DNA from: an uncultured Flavobacteriaceae bacterium
GTDB taxonomy: Bacteria > Bacteroidota > Bacteroidia > Flavobacteriales > Flavobacteriaceae
DNA length: 64,000 nt
Assembly (NCBI GenBank): GCA_947488435.1
Contig: CANKZG010000001.1
Span: forward strand, 2,718,036 to 2,782,035
Direction of reading: 5' to 3'
Positions 1-7,903 of this stretch are shown piece after piece. A program made the translations under genes and the position numbers. Each line of letters opens with the position of its first letter. The first letter of the stretch is position 1. The notes under the pieces are model-generated. The model searched no databases. It was not told the origin of the DNA and worked only from the letters and a program-made list of their open reading frames with translations.

Positions 1-133
1 GTGCGGCTACTTTTTCTTCATCCAAATCATAACCAAAAGCCTTAAAACCATTGTCTGCTACGTTCAAAATAAAATTACGTCCCATTACACCTAGGCCTAC
101 TAATCCGAAATCATATCTATTCTGCTGTTCCAT
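1..133 (-). CDS. gnd: 6-phosphogluconate dehydrogenase, N-terminal fragment
   Basis: The reverse strand from the ATG at 133 encodes about 44 residues and runs off the window edge, so only the N-terminus is visible. It reads MEQQNRYDFGLVGLGVMGRN and continues with a Rossmann beta-alpha-beta fold whose GLGVMGRN loop binds NADP. This is the usual start of decarboxylating 6-phosphogluconate dehydrogenase, the cytosolic enzyme that converts 6-phosphogluconate to ribulose 5-phosphate. The neighbouring divergent genes zwf and pgl encode the two preceding steps of the same pathway, which supports the call. A related beta-hydroxyacid dehydrogenase cannot be excluded from 44 residues alone, but the context makes gnd much more likely. 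Confidence 0.85.
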   Translation of the reverse strand, partial: MEQQNRYDFGLVGLGVMGRNFILNVADNGFKAFGYDLDEEKVAA

Positions 134-344
134 GTATTTGCTGTTGCTATTATTATTAGAGTTACTTATGTTTGGTATTTAAATTTGCTGTAAATATCAA
201 TTAATATACTTTATCTTCGTCACTGGATATTTTGCGTCTAAATTAAACCAAAATGTCGAGTTATGGGACGATAGTTTTTAGAAAAAAAATAAGGGTCACA
301 TTTTAAGTTAGAATTGATATTAATAGTGGTATAATTATCTTTTT

Positions 345-1877
345 ATGAATAAGACATCAAATCAAATGCTTATTATTTTTGGGGCCTCTGGGGATTTAAC
401 GGCGCGAAAATTAATTCCTGCACTATATAACTTATATCAGGAAGAACATCTGCCTGAAAATTTCATTGTTCTTGGAGCGAGTAGAAGTGATTTAACGGAT
501 AAAGAATTTAGAAATAAAGTTGTTCATGAAAGTAAGTACCTCAAAGAGAGATTAAAGGGGAAAGCAGAAGATTTTGTTAACTTTTTTGCAGATCGACTCT
601 TTTATGAAGATCTCGGAAAAGAGTATGACTCAAATTATGAAAGGCTAGGGAAACGAATCTCAGACCTAAACACCAAGTTTCATACCGAAAACAATTACAT
701 TTTTTATTTGTCTACCCCTCCTCGAATTTATGAGGTTATTGCTAAAAACCTTTCTGCTCAAGGGTTAAATGATGAAAGTGAAGGCAGTAAACGACTTATT
801 GTAGAAAAACCATTTGGCTATAGCTTAGCTACAGCAAAAAGCTTAAATAAAGGTCTACAACAGTATTTTAAGGAATCTCAAATTTTTAGAATCGATCATT
901 ATCTGGGAAAAGAAACAGTTCAAAACCTTTTAGTGACTCGTTTTTCGAATAGTATTTTTGAACCGCTATGGAATCGAAACTATATCCATCATGTAGAGAT
1001 TACTAATGCAGAAAGTGTAGGGGTAGAAAAACGCGGAGGTTACTATGATAAATCTGGTGCTTTAAGAGATATGTTCCAAAATCACTTATTACAAATTGTA
1101 TCGCTTATTGTTATGGAACCACCTATTGGTGCAGCAGCAGAAGAAATTCGTAACGAGAAAGTAAAGGCTTTAAAGTCGTTACGCATTATGAATGACCCTG
1201 TTACCTTATCTAAAAATACGATTCGTGGACAATATGTTTCCTCAGTTATAAATGGAGAAAAGGTAAAGGGGTATCGAGAGGAAGAAGGTGTTGATCCGGA
1301 TTCTACAACGGAAACCTATGCCGCTATTAAGTTTTTTGTTGATAATTGGAGGTGGAAAGATGTCCCTTTTTATGTACGGACCGCTAAGCGAATGCCAACC
1401 AAGGTTACCGAAGTAGTAATTCATTTTAAATCTCCCCATCACAATATTTTTAAAGATAACGATGTAGCCAATAAGGACAATAAACTCATTATTCGCATTC
1501 AACCAGATGAAGGGATCTTGATAAAATTTGGCGTTAAAGTACCCGGACAAGGATTTAAAGTTGAACGTGCTAATTTAGACTTTTACTACTCCAATTTGGT
1601 TGAAACTCATGTTATGGAAGCATATGAAAGATTGTTATTGGATGCAATGCAAGGCGATGCAACCTTATATGCCAGAGCTGATGAAGTGGAAGCTGCTTGG
1701 GAGTTTGTAGATCCTATTATAGATTATTGGAAAAATGGAAAAGAAGTAAGCACCTATGGTTATTCCGCAGGAGTGTGGGGCCCAAGTAATGCCGACGACC
1801 TTATTGATGGTCTTAGTATGTGGCGAAATCCTGGTGCTAATCTCGCCGATGACCCTGGCTTTTGTGTCATTTCTTAA
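345..1877 (+). CDS. zwf: glucose-6-phosphate 1-dehydrogenase
   Basis: This 510-residue cytosolic enzyme oxidises glucose 6-phosphate to 6-phosphogluconolactone, the entry step of the oxidative pentose phosphate pathway and a major NADPH source. The N-terminal dinucleotide-binding loop GASGDL is at residues 13-18, the conserved EKPFG lies near 154-158, and the active-site signature RIDHYLGKE is at 182-190, including the substrate-binding lysine and catalytic histidine. Length and motif order match full-length family members. The ATG at 345 follows an A/T-rich stretch as usual in Bacteroidota. pgl follows after 8 bp, so the two are probably co-transcribed. gnd is divergent across a 211-bp gap that must hold both promoters. 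Confidence 0.97.
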   Translation: MNKTSNQMLIIFGASGDLTARKLIPALYNLYQEEHLPENFIVLGASRSDLTDKEFRNKVVHESKYLKERLKGKAEDFVNFFADRLFYEDLGKEYDSNYERLGKRISDLNTKFHTENNYIFYLSTPPRIYEVIAKNLSAQGLNDESEGSKRLIVEKPFGYSLATAKSLNKGLQQYFKESQIFRIDHYLGKETVQNLLVTRFSNSIFEPLWNRNYIHHVEITNAESVGVEKRGGYYDKSGALRDMFQNHLLQIVSLIVMEPPIGAAAEEIRNEKVKALKSLRIMNDPVTLSKNTIRGQYVSSVINGEKVKGYREEEGVDPDSTTETYAAIKFFVDNWRWKDVPFYVRTAKRMPTKVTEVVIHFKSPHHNIFKDNDVANKDNKLIIRIQPDEGILIKFGVKVPGQGFKVERANLDFYYSNLVETHVMEAYERLLLDAMQGDATLYARADEVEAAWEFVDPIIDYWKNGKEVSTYGYSAGVWGPSNADDLIDGLSMWRNPGANLADDPGFCVIS

Positions 1878-1885
1878 TCACATTT

Positions 1886-2596
1886 ATGAATCTAAATATC
1901 CTTGCTACGAAACAAGAAGTAGCTACTGTTTTTTCTGAATACTTTGCGGAACTTGTAGCAACAAATGAAACGCTTCATATTGCGCTATCAGGAGGTAGTA
2001 CACCAAAAATAGTTTTTGATCATTTAGCGGAGACTTATACTACTGCAATTGATTGGAGTAAAGTACATTTGTACTGGGGTGATGAACGCTGTGTTCCTCC
2101 AGAAGATGATGAGAGCAATTATAAAATGACGGTTACTCATTTGCTTCAAAAAGTAAATATCCCTGAGGAGAATATACATCGTATTTTAGGGGAAGAGAAT
2201 CCCACGACAGAAGCTATTCGTTATGGAAAAGTTTTGGGAAGCCAATTGCCTTTAGTGGCTAACGTGCCACAATTTGATTTGGTGATTTTGGGCATGGGAG
2301 ATGACGGTCACACAGCGTCCATATTTCCACATGAAATTACTTTGTGGGACGCCGACGACAATTGCGTAGTAGCAACGCATCCAGATTCTGGTCAACAACG
2401 TGTGAGTATTACTGGAAAAGTCATCAATGCGGCAAAAGAAGTTGCTTTTTTAGTAACAGGAACAGGCAAGGCACCTAAAGTAAAGGCAATTGTAGAATTA
2501 GGAAATGAAACCTATCCAGCAGCTTTAGTAGCTCCTATATCAGGTCAATTGCATTGGTTTTTAGATCGTGACGCCGCTTCAGAGATTATTTCTTAA
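1886..2596 (+). CDS. pgl: 6-phosphogluconolactonase
   Basis: This protein hydrolyses 6-phosphogluconolactone to 6-phosphogluconate in the cytosol, between Zwf and Gnd. I chose the ATG at 1886 (236 residues, 8 bp after the zwf stop). An upstream in-frame ATG at 1862 would overlap the end of zwf and add eight residues with no family resemblance. Family motifs are clear: ALSGGSTPK (phosphate-binding loop), WGDERCVP, and GMGDDGHTASIFP with the catalytic histidine. The 3' end overlaps the convergent thioesterase gene by 11 bp, leaving no room for a dedicated terminator between them. Confidence 0.95.
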   Translation: MNLNILATKQEVATVFSEYFAELVATNETLHIALSGGSTPKIVFDHLAETYTTAIDWSKVHLYWGDERCVPPEDDESNYKMTVTHLLQKVNIPEENIHRILGEENPTTEAIRYGKVLGSQLPLVANVPQFDLVILGMGDDGHTASIFPHEITLWDADDNCVVATHPDSGQQRVSITGKVINAAKEVAFLVTGTGKAPKVKAIVELGNETYPAALVAPISGQLHWFLDRDAASEIIS

Positions 2597-3134
2597 GCGC
2601 TACTTTTACATTTTCAGGAACAATCGTTTCCAAGTAGGCCTCCATTTTAAATTTGGAAGCATCAAATTGAGAATCTCGAATCAATGCTTCTATTTTACGT
2701 TGCTTACTTCTTGCAAAACGCCGTACCCCTATTTTATCCTTAATTAACAAACCTGGTACAGGAATATTTTTTCCATTCTCATCTTTTGCTACCATAGTAA
2801 AATAGGAAGAGTTGCAGTGTTTCCGTGATCCCGAAGTAACATTTTCCGATTCTACACGCACCCCAACTACCATTGAAGTTTTTCCAGTATAATTAATTGA
2901 TGCTTTAAGCGTCACCAATTCACCAACCTCGATGGGGTTTAAAAAATCCACACGATTAACCGAAGCTGTTACACAGTAACTCTGCGAATGTTTAGAAGCA
3001 CAAGCAAAGGCAATCTGATCCATTAAGCTTAAAATATAACCTCCATGAATTTTTCCACTAAAATTGGAATGGGAGGGAAGCATTAACTCGGTAATTGCTA
3101 CGCGTGATTGTTTTGCTGATTTAAACTTTTCCAT
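2586..3134 (-). CDS. acyl-CoA thioesterase (hotdog fold)
   Basis: This 182-residue hotdog-fold protein probably hydrolyses acyl-CoA to free acid and CoA in the cytosol. The N-terminal half has the conserved SGKIHGGYILSLMDQIAF segment, in which the HGG and the following aspartate form the active site. Next come the VDFLNPIEVGELVTL strand and the GKTSMVVGVRVESE strand of a single hotdog domain of the YciA/cytosolic acyl-CoA hydrolase type. The C-terminal ~50 residues (basic, RRFARSKQRK) extend beyond the domain. The in vivo acyl chain preference cannot be read from sequence. The gene ends inside the 3' end of pgl (11-bp convergent overlap). Confidence 0.85.
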   Translation of the reverse strand: MEKFKSAKQSRVAITELMLPSHSNFSGKIHGGYILSLMDQIAFACASKHSQSYCVTASVNRVDFLNPIEVGELVTLKASINYTGKTSMVVGVRVESENVTSGSRKHCNSSYFTMVAKDENGKNIPVPGLLIKDKIGVRRFARSKQRKIEALIRDSQFDASKFKMEAYLETIVPENVKVALKK

Positions 3135-3184
3135 GGTATTAAGGTCGATTTAAAAACCTTTTGTTTACAAGAAATTGAACAGAT

Positions 3185-4534
3185 TTACGAATTTAATTGG
3201 TCTGGAGTTTCCTCAAAATCATCTTCCTGAGCTCTTTTTAAAATAGGGTCGGGAATCGCTTTTTTAGCTTTGGCTCCCATTTTCTTGAGTTTTTCAATGC
3301 TAATAACAATATTACCTCTTCCTTCTACCAATTTATTCATTGCCCCTCGATACTCAGATTTTGCCTCGTCCATTTTTTTACCAACCTTAGTTAAATCAGC
3401 CACAAAACCTTCGAATTTATCATACAGTGCACCAGCTTGCCGCGCAATTTCAATGGCATTACGCTGTTGTTTTTCATTATTCCACATACTATCGATAGTT
3501 CGTAAAGTGGCCAATAAAGTTGCAGGAGTAACAATGACAATATTTTGTTCAAATGCTTTATTATATAAGGTCGGATCTGTATTTATTGCAATTGCAAAAG
3601 CAGGTTCGATAGGTACGAACATCAAAACAAAATCTGGACTTTCCATAGCGTATAAATCCTCATATTTCTTAGCTGAAAGCTGCTCCACATGTTTCCGTAA
3701 ACTATTGATATGATCCTTTAAAAATTTCTCCTTAAGGTCTTCTGCACCATTTACATAACGCTCGTAATCTGTTAATGAAACTTTAGAATCGACAATCATT
3801 TTTTTACCATCAGGTAAATTGATGATAACATCGGGTAAAACCCGACTGCCATCTTCCTGAGTAAAACTCTGCTGTACAGTATATTCCCTATCTTTTTCTA
3901 AACCGGATTTTTCTAAAACACGTTCCAATACCAATTCCCCCCAATTTCCTTGCATTTTACTATCTCCTTTTAAGGCTTTGGTAAGGTTTTCGGCTTCCTG
4001 AGTAATTTTTAAATTCTGATTTTGAAGGTGTAAAAGTTGCTCTTTTAGCGCCGCATGCATACCTACACTTTCTTTCTGTGATTTTTCAACCTTATCTTCA
4101 AAAGTTTTTATTTTTTCTTGAAGCGGCGACAAGATGGTTTTAATGTTTTCCTTATTTTGCTCCGTAAACTTGGTGCTTTTTTCTTCTAATATCTTATTTG
4201 CTAAGTTTTCAAATTCCTTTGTAAACTTCTGTTGTAGTTGTTCAACTTCTTCCTTTTGTTCCCTGTTTTTTAGCTGCAGATTTTCAAGATCAGCCTGAGA
4301 CCGTACCAATTGATGTCCCAGTTGCTCTTTTTCATGTTGAAAAACACGTTTCTCTTCGGTGGAAATGGCCAATTTCTTTTCAAGATTATCCAGTTGATTT
4401 TGCAGAAGTGTTTCACGTTCTTTTAGGGCACTTTGATCCGATTTTGTTCTAAGGTTTTGAATATAAGTTCCTAAGAAATATCCAATCCCAGAAAAAACAA
4501 TTCCAATAATACTATAGAGTAAGACTCCGTCCAT
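3185..4534 (-). CDS. rmuC: DNA recombination protein RmuC
   Basis: This 449-residue protein has an N-terminal membrane anchor (about residues 4-24), then roughly 150 residues of long heptad-rich coiled coil rich in E, K and Q, then the RmuC domain. That domain carries MQGNWGELVLERVLEKSGL, the core VLPDVIINLPDGKKMIVDSKVSL (a PD-(D/E)xK nuclease-like fold with D and DSK) and SPDFVLMFVPIEPAFA. E. coli RmuC limits recombination between inverted repeats, and a nuclease activity is inferred from the fold. The protein ends with an acidic tail. It lies 50 bp upstream (higher coordinate) of the thioesterase gene on the same strand, which may share its transcript. Confidence 0.93.
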   Translation of the reverse strand: MDGVLLYSIIGIVFSGIGYFLGTYIQNLRTKSDQSALKERETLLQNQLDNLEKKLAISTEEKRVFQHEKEQLGHQLVRSQADLENLQLKNREQKEEVEQLQQKFTKEFENLANKILEEKSTKFTEQNKENIKTILSPLQEKIKTFEDKVEKSQKESVGMHAALKEQLLHLQNQNLKITQEAENLTKALKGDSKMQGNWGELVLERVLEKSGLEKDREYTVQQSFTQEDGSRVLPDVIINLPDGKKMIVDSKVSLTDYERYVNGAEDLKEKFLKDHINSLRKHVEQLSAKKYEDLYAMESPDFVLMFVPIEPAFAIAINTDPTLYNKAFEQNIVIVTPATLLATLRTIDSMWNNEKQQRNAIEIARQAGALYDKFEGFVADLTKVGKKMDEAKSEYRGAMNKLVEGRGNIVISIEKLKKMGAKAKKAIPDPILKRAQEDDFEETPDQLNS

Positions 4535-4595
4535 GGTGTTTTTACTTTGCAGTAAAGATAAAGGTAATGTTTAAAAATATAATAGGTGTTGTAGC

Positions 4596-5366
4596 TTACT
4601 TATTAACCTTAAAAGTGCTCGTTTTTGAATCAAAAATAACCGTGTCTTCCGGGAATAATTGATGAAAAATCCCTGCTGATTGAAGCGCTTTTGGAGTGCC
4701 AAAACTTTGTTTTTCCTTTCCCATAATTAGTATTGCATCGCACAGTTGAATGGCCATATCAATCTCGTGGGTGGTAAATACAATAGTTTTACCAGTTTCA
4801 TGTGCCAACGATCGCAATAGTTTTAATATATGTACTTTATGAAACAAGTCTAAATGTGTGCTAGGCTCATCCAATAGAATAATGTCTGTATCCTGAGTAA
4901 TGGCACGGGCAAGCATTACCTTTTGTAACTGTCCATCGCTTAATTCAAAACATTTTTTTTGCTTTAAATCCGCTAAGCCGACTTTTTCAATAGCAGCTTC
5001 AATGGCAACATTATCTGTTTGGGTCAATGCTCCAATCCAATTGGTGTACGGCTGCCTTCCCAATGCAATTAACTCGATTACTGTCAGGTTTTTGGAGGCG
5101 ATTGGTTCTGTAAGTACTACACTTATCTTTTTTGCCCATTCTACAGCGGTGTATTTCTCGATAGGGGTGTTAGCCAGCAAAATTTCTCCGGAAATTTTGG
5201 ATTGCATTCTGCCTAAAGTTCGAAGCAATGTTGATTTCCCTATTCCATTAACACCTACTATGGCCATAAACGTTCCAGGCTTGGTTTGGAATGTGATGTT
5301 CGAAGCTACTGTAGTTTGCCGCTTCTTTTTTGCATAACCAATATGTAAATCATTTACAATAAACAT
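4596..5366 (-). CDS. btuD: cobalamin ABC transporter ATP-binding protein
   Basis: This 256-residue ATPase should power the BtuC channel. Walker A is GVNGIGKST (residues 38-46), the signature is LSDGQLQKVMLARA, Walker B is DIILLDEPSTHLD, and the H-loop is in FTTHEID. It belongs to the FecE/BtuD family used for iron-siderophore or B12 import. It is the last gene of a minus-strand operon in the order binding protein, permease, ATPase, starting 1 bp after the permease stop. The cobalamin assignment rests on the adjacent B12-riboswitch-controlled receptor. Haem or siderophore import would be the alternative if judged on the protein alone. Confidence 0.88.
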   Translation of the reverse strand: MFIVNDLHIGYAKKKRQTTVASNITFQTKPGTFMAIVGVNGIGKSTLLRTLGRMQSKISGEILLANTPIEKYTAVEWAKKISVVLTEPIASKNLTVIELIALGRQPYTNWIGALTQTDNVAIEAAIEKVGLADLKQKKCFELSDGQLQKVMLARAITQDTDIILLDEPSTHLDLFHKVHILKLLRSLAHETGKTIVFTTHEIDMAIQLCDAILIMGKEKQSFGTPKALQSAGIFHQLFPEDTVIFDSKTSTFKVNK

Positions 5367-5367
5367 A

Positions 5368-6399
5368 CTAAAAAATCATTTTGCGTTTTCGAATTAAGAG
5401 CCAAATCACCACGGGTGCTCCAATTAAAGAGGTGATTGCATTGATAGGTAAAATATGAATAGAATTTGGTAGTTGCGCTAAGGTATCACATAACAATAAT
5501 AATATTCCACCGTAGAGAAAAACTGCTGGAATAAGAACTTTATGATTGGTTGTATCAAAAATTTGACGGGTTAAATGTGGGACCGCTAAACCTATAAAGG
5601 CAATGGGACCCGCAAAGGCCGTTACCCCTCCAGCTAGTAGGCCAGTTGCTATTATAATAAACAATCGGTTTCGTTTGATATTTACGCCTAAACTTTGCGC
5701 GTAATTTTCTCCAAGAAGAAGTGCATTCAACGATTTTATAGCAATAACACTCATAAGCGTCCCAATACCTACTATTGCAGATAAAATTGACAATTGCGGC
5801 CAGGATAAATTACCTACACTGCCAAAGGACCAATAAATATATTGCTGCAATTTTTCGGCATTCGTAAAATAAGAAAGTACACTAACAATAGCTGCTGTAA
5901 TACTACCAAACATCAATCCAATAATAAGCAATGCCATGGTATCCTTTACTCGAGCAGCAACAATCATTACGGCTAATAATACTAGAAAACTACCGATACT
6001 CGCAGCTATAGCAAGAGAGATGTCATTTATAAATCCAAAGCCTAGCAAACCTGCTAAGAAAGAAGAACCCATAATGAGGAGTGCAACTCCCAAGCTTGCT
6101 CCCGAACTAATTCCTAAAACAAAAGGACCAGCAAGCGGATTTCTAAATAGAGTTTGCATTAAAAGACCACTCAAGGCTAAACCACTACCTACAAGTATAG
6201 CGTTAAAAGCTTTGGGTATTCTGTAATTCCATATAATATAATTCCATGAATCTTGCTGCGTTTGCCCACCCAAAATTGTATTAAGAGTCTCTTTAAATGG
6301 AATGGATACAGAGCCCAAGCTAATGTTAAGAACAAAGGCCAGTAGCAGAGCCAAAAGCAAAACTAGAAACGATATACGATATGATAGTTTTGTTGCCAC
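5368..6399 (-). CDS. btuC: cobalamin ABC transporter permease (FecCD family)
   Basis: This 343-residue polytopic inner-membrane protein is the channel of a type II ABC importer. It has about ten hydrophobic helices and the FecCD hallmarks RIPKAFNAILVGSGLALSG near the N-terminus, GISSGASLG, and GGVTAFAGPIAFIGLAVPHLTR near residue 260, which forms the coupling helix region contacting the ATPase. It directly abuts the binding-protein gene upstream and is 1 bp from the ATPase gene downstream, so the three are one transcription unit. The substrate is inferred from the neighbouring B12 receptor and riboswitch. Confidence 0.88.
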   Translation of the reverse strand: MATKLSYRISFLVLLLALLLAFVLNISLGSVSIPFKETLNTILGGQTQQDSWNYIIWNYRIPKAFNAILVGSGLALSGLLMQTLFRNPLAGPFVLGISSGASLGVALLIMGSSFLAGLLGFGFINDISLAIAASIGSFLVLLAVMIVAARVKDTMALLIIGLMFGSITAAIVSVLSYFTNAEKLQQYIYWSFGSVGNLSWPQLSILSAIVGIGTLMSVIAIKSLNALLLGENYAQSLGVNIKRNRLFIIIATGLLAGGVTAFAGPIAFIGLAVPHLTRQIFDTTNHKVLIPAVFLYGGILLLLCDTLAQLPNSIHILPINAITSLIGAPVVIWLLIRKRKMIF

Positions 6400-7560
6400 T
6401 TATTGTAATTCAGTATAAAAAACGGGTTGGTGATTGGGTAATAATTCTGGATGAAAAATGTGTATTAAATCTTGCAATACCAAATCAGGCCTGTTGGGCG
6501 CAAGTTCAAAAAATAGAAGTCCTCCCGTTTCTCCTATAGCATTGGTATGGCTGTAAACTTGCTTACTTTTAAATGCTTGAAACTGCTGATAATGTTCACT
6601 AGCGTTTAACATATCTTCATAGGTAGCATGTAATGAAGGATCTAACCAAAACTCCGCTTGCTGTCCTTTTTCCAAAACGCTCTCTATACTGAGTCCGATG
6701 CTTCCAGTTTCTTGTGTATTGGACCATATATAATTGGTGTTAGCGTCCTCCAAAAATTGGGCTTTCCAACTATTTCCACCAGCAACATACCAAACATCTT
6801 TATACAAACCTCCATCCATAACAGTAGGTTTTCTTTTCGCATTTTTTGTAAGCAATTTGGCCGCGTTATAAGCATCTTCAATGGAGTTAAAAATACGATC
6901 TGCTTCTTTTTCTTTACCAAAAAAAGGAGCGAAAAATTTAATCCATTCTGCTTTCCCCAAAGGGGTTTCTTCAGTCCAATCCCCATTATATACTACTGGA
7001 ATATTAGAACGTTTAATTGTTTGATAGGCCTTATTTTGATTATTAATTCCAAAACCTATAACGACATCCGGTTTCAGCGCAAGTAATGATTCAATATTAA
7101 TAGCTTCGTTATTACCTAAATCTTTTATACGATCAGCTGCGATTCGAGCTCTAGTTGCCTTTGAAGAAATAAAATCTGTTCTCGGAAACCCAACTAATTT
7201 TGAACCAGCACCTAAAGCCTCAATAGCAGGGATATGTGTCGTTGAAGTCGCAACTAATTTATTAATAGGCACTCCGATAATAGCATCATAAGCTTCGGTA
7301 CTAAAAGTTGTATATGCCAATTTCTCCTTGGGAACAAGTGCATAAGTATAGGATGTCTCAGAATTAAGCCAGGGGGAATTAATGGTAATAACAGTAATTC
7401 CCGAAGCTGATTTTTCGATGGAAAAACCCTTTGCATGACTAATTATAGTTTGATCGGGTAGGTTTGTTTGTGGAAGTACTTCTTTTTTTTGCGGCTTGCA
7501 ATTAAAAAAACACACATTTAAAAATAAGAGTAAAATACCCCAGAAAAAAGACTGTTTCAT
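6400..7560 (-). CDS. btuF: cobalamin/metal-chelate ABC transporter substrate-binding lipoprotein
   Basis: This 386-residue exported binding protein starts with a hydrophobic signal ending in NVCFFNC. Cysteine 21 (or 17) is the likely lipidation site, although neither context is an ideal lipobox. The mature part is a two-lobe type III binding fold, with VATSTTHIPAIEALG and GFPRT in the first lobe, NIESLLALKPDVVIGFG before the linker helix, and a C-terminal lobe. It delivers substrate to BtuCD and heads the operon. The first ATG (7560) diverges from the B12 riboswitch transcript. A perfect TACTTTTG -7 element lies only about 9 bp before the ATG, so the transcript may have almost no leader. The riboswitch itself is on the other strand. 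Confidence 0.85.
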   Translation of the reverse strand: MKQSFFWGILLLFLNVCFFNCKPQKKEVLPQTNLPDQTIISHAKGFSIEKSASGITVITINSPWLNSETSYTYALVPKEKLAYTTFSTEAYDAIIGVPINKLVATSTTHIPAIEALGAGSKLVGFPRTDFISSKATRARIAADRIKDLGNNEAINIESLLALKPDVVIGFGINNQNKAYQTIKRSNIPVVYNGDWTEETPLGKAEWIKFFAPFFGKEKEADRIFNSIEDAYNAAKLLTKNAKRKPTVMDGGLYKDVWYVAGGNSWKAQFLEDANTNYIWSNTQETGSIGLSIESVLEKGQQAEFWLDPSLHATYEDMLNASEHYQQFQAFKSKQVYSHTNAIGETGGLLFFELAPNRPDLVLQDLIHIFHPELLPNHQPVFYTELQ

Positions 7561-7640
7561 GATTTCAAAAGTAGTATTATTTAATCTGAGCTAAAAAGAT
7601 TAAACAAAATGTTTATTTTCGCGCTGAATTTTGGTTTGTA

Positions 7641-7812
7641 TTCCTAGTGTATTAGGAATATAATTAAAAGGGAATCTAGTGAAAATCTAGAGCTGTTCCC
7701 GCAACTGTAAGCTTAGTTCACGAATGTGAATGCTTGTTATAACTTCAAAACCACTACTCGAAAAATTACAGAGTGGGAAGGTACATAGCAAGACGCGAGT
7801 CAGGAGACCTGC
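7641..7812 (+). ncRNA. cobalamin (B12) riboswitch aptamer
   Basis: The conserved B12 aptamer elements occur in order on the plus strand. AAAAGGGAA is at 7667-7674, followed by a GTGAAAATC-type segment at 7679-7687, then the core GCTGTTCCCGCAACTGTAA at 7692-7710. The B12 box GAGTCAGGAGACCTGCC ends at 7812. A perfect 6-bp hairpin (TTCCTA/TAGGAA) opens the element at 7641-7658. These match the family consensus, with small deviations at 7695-7697 (TTC for CCC-type) and AGTC for AGCC in the box. It sits between the divergent ABC operon and btuB, 91 bp before the btuB start, and should repress btuB when adenosylcobalamin binds. Exact 5' boundary is uncertain by about 10 bp. Confidence 0.93.
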
Positions 7813-7835
7813 CATTTTCAAAACAAAGAAATGTT

Positions 7836-7886
7836 AAACTTTCGGGATAAAAGTTTACGTATGGGTACAGACATACTATCCTCCCG
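7836..7886 (+). promoter_or_regulatory. candidate B12 riboswitch expression platform
   Basis: Between aptamer and btuB start there are two mutually exclusive pairings. AAACTTT (7836-7842) can pair with AAAGTTT (7850-7856), closing over CGGGATA as its loop. Alternatively CGGGATA (7843-7849) can pair with TATCCTCCCG (7877-7886) with a 2-3 nt bulge, enclosing a GTATG/CATAC hairpin (7859-7863 with 7872-7876). Switching between them is a plausible regulatory mechanism. There is no U-tract, so translational rather than transcriptional control is more likely. This is read by eye and not folded. Confidence 0.4.
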
Positions 7887-7903
7887 TTTACGGATTAAAA
7901 GAA

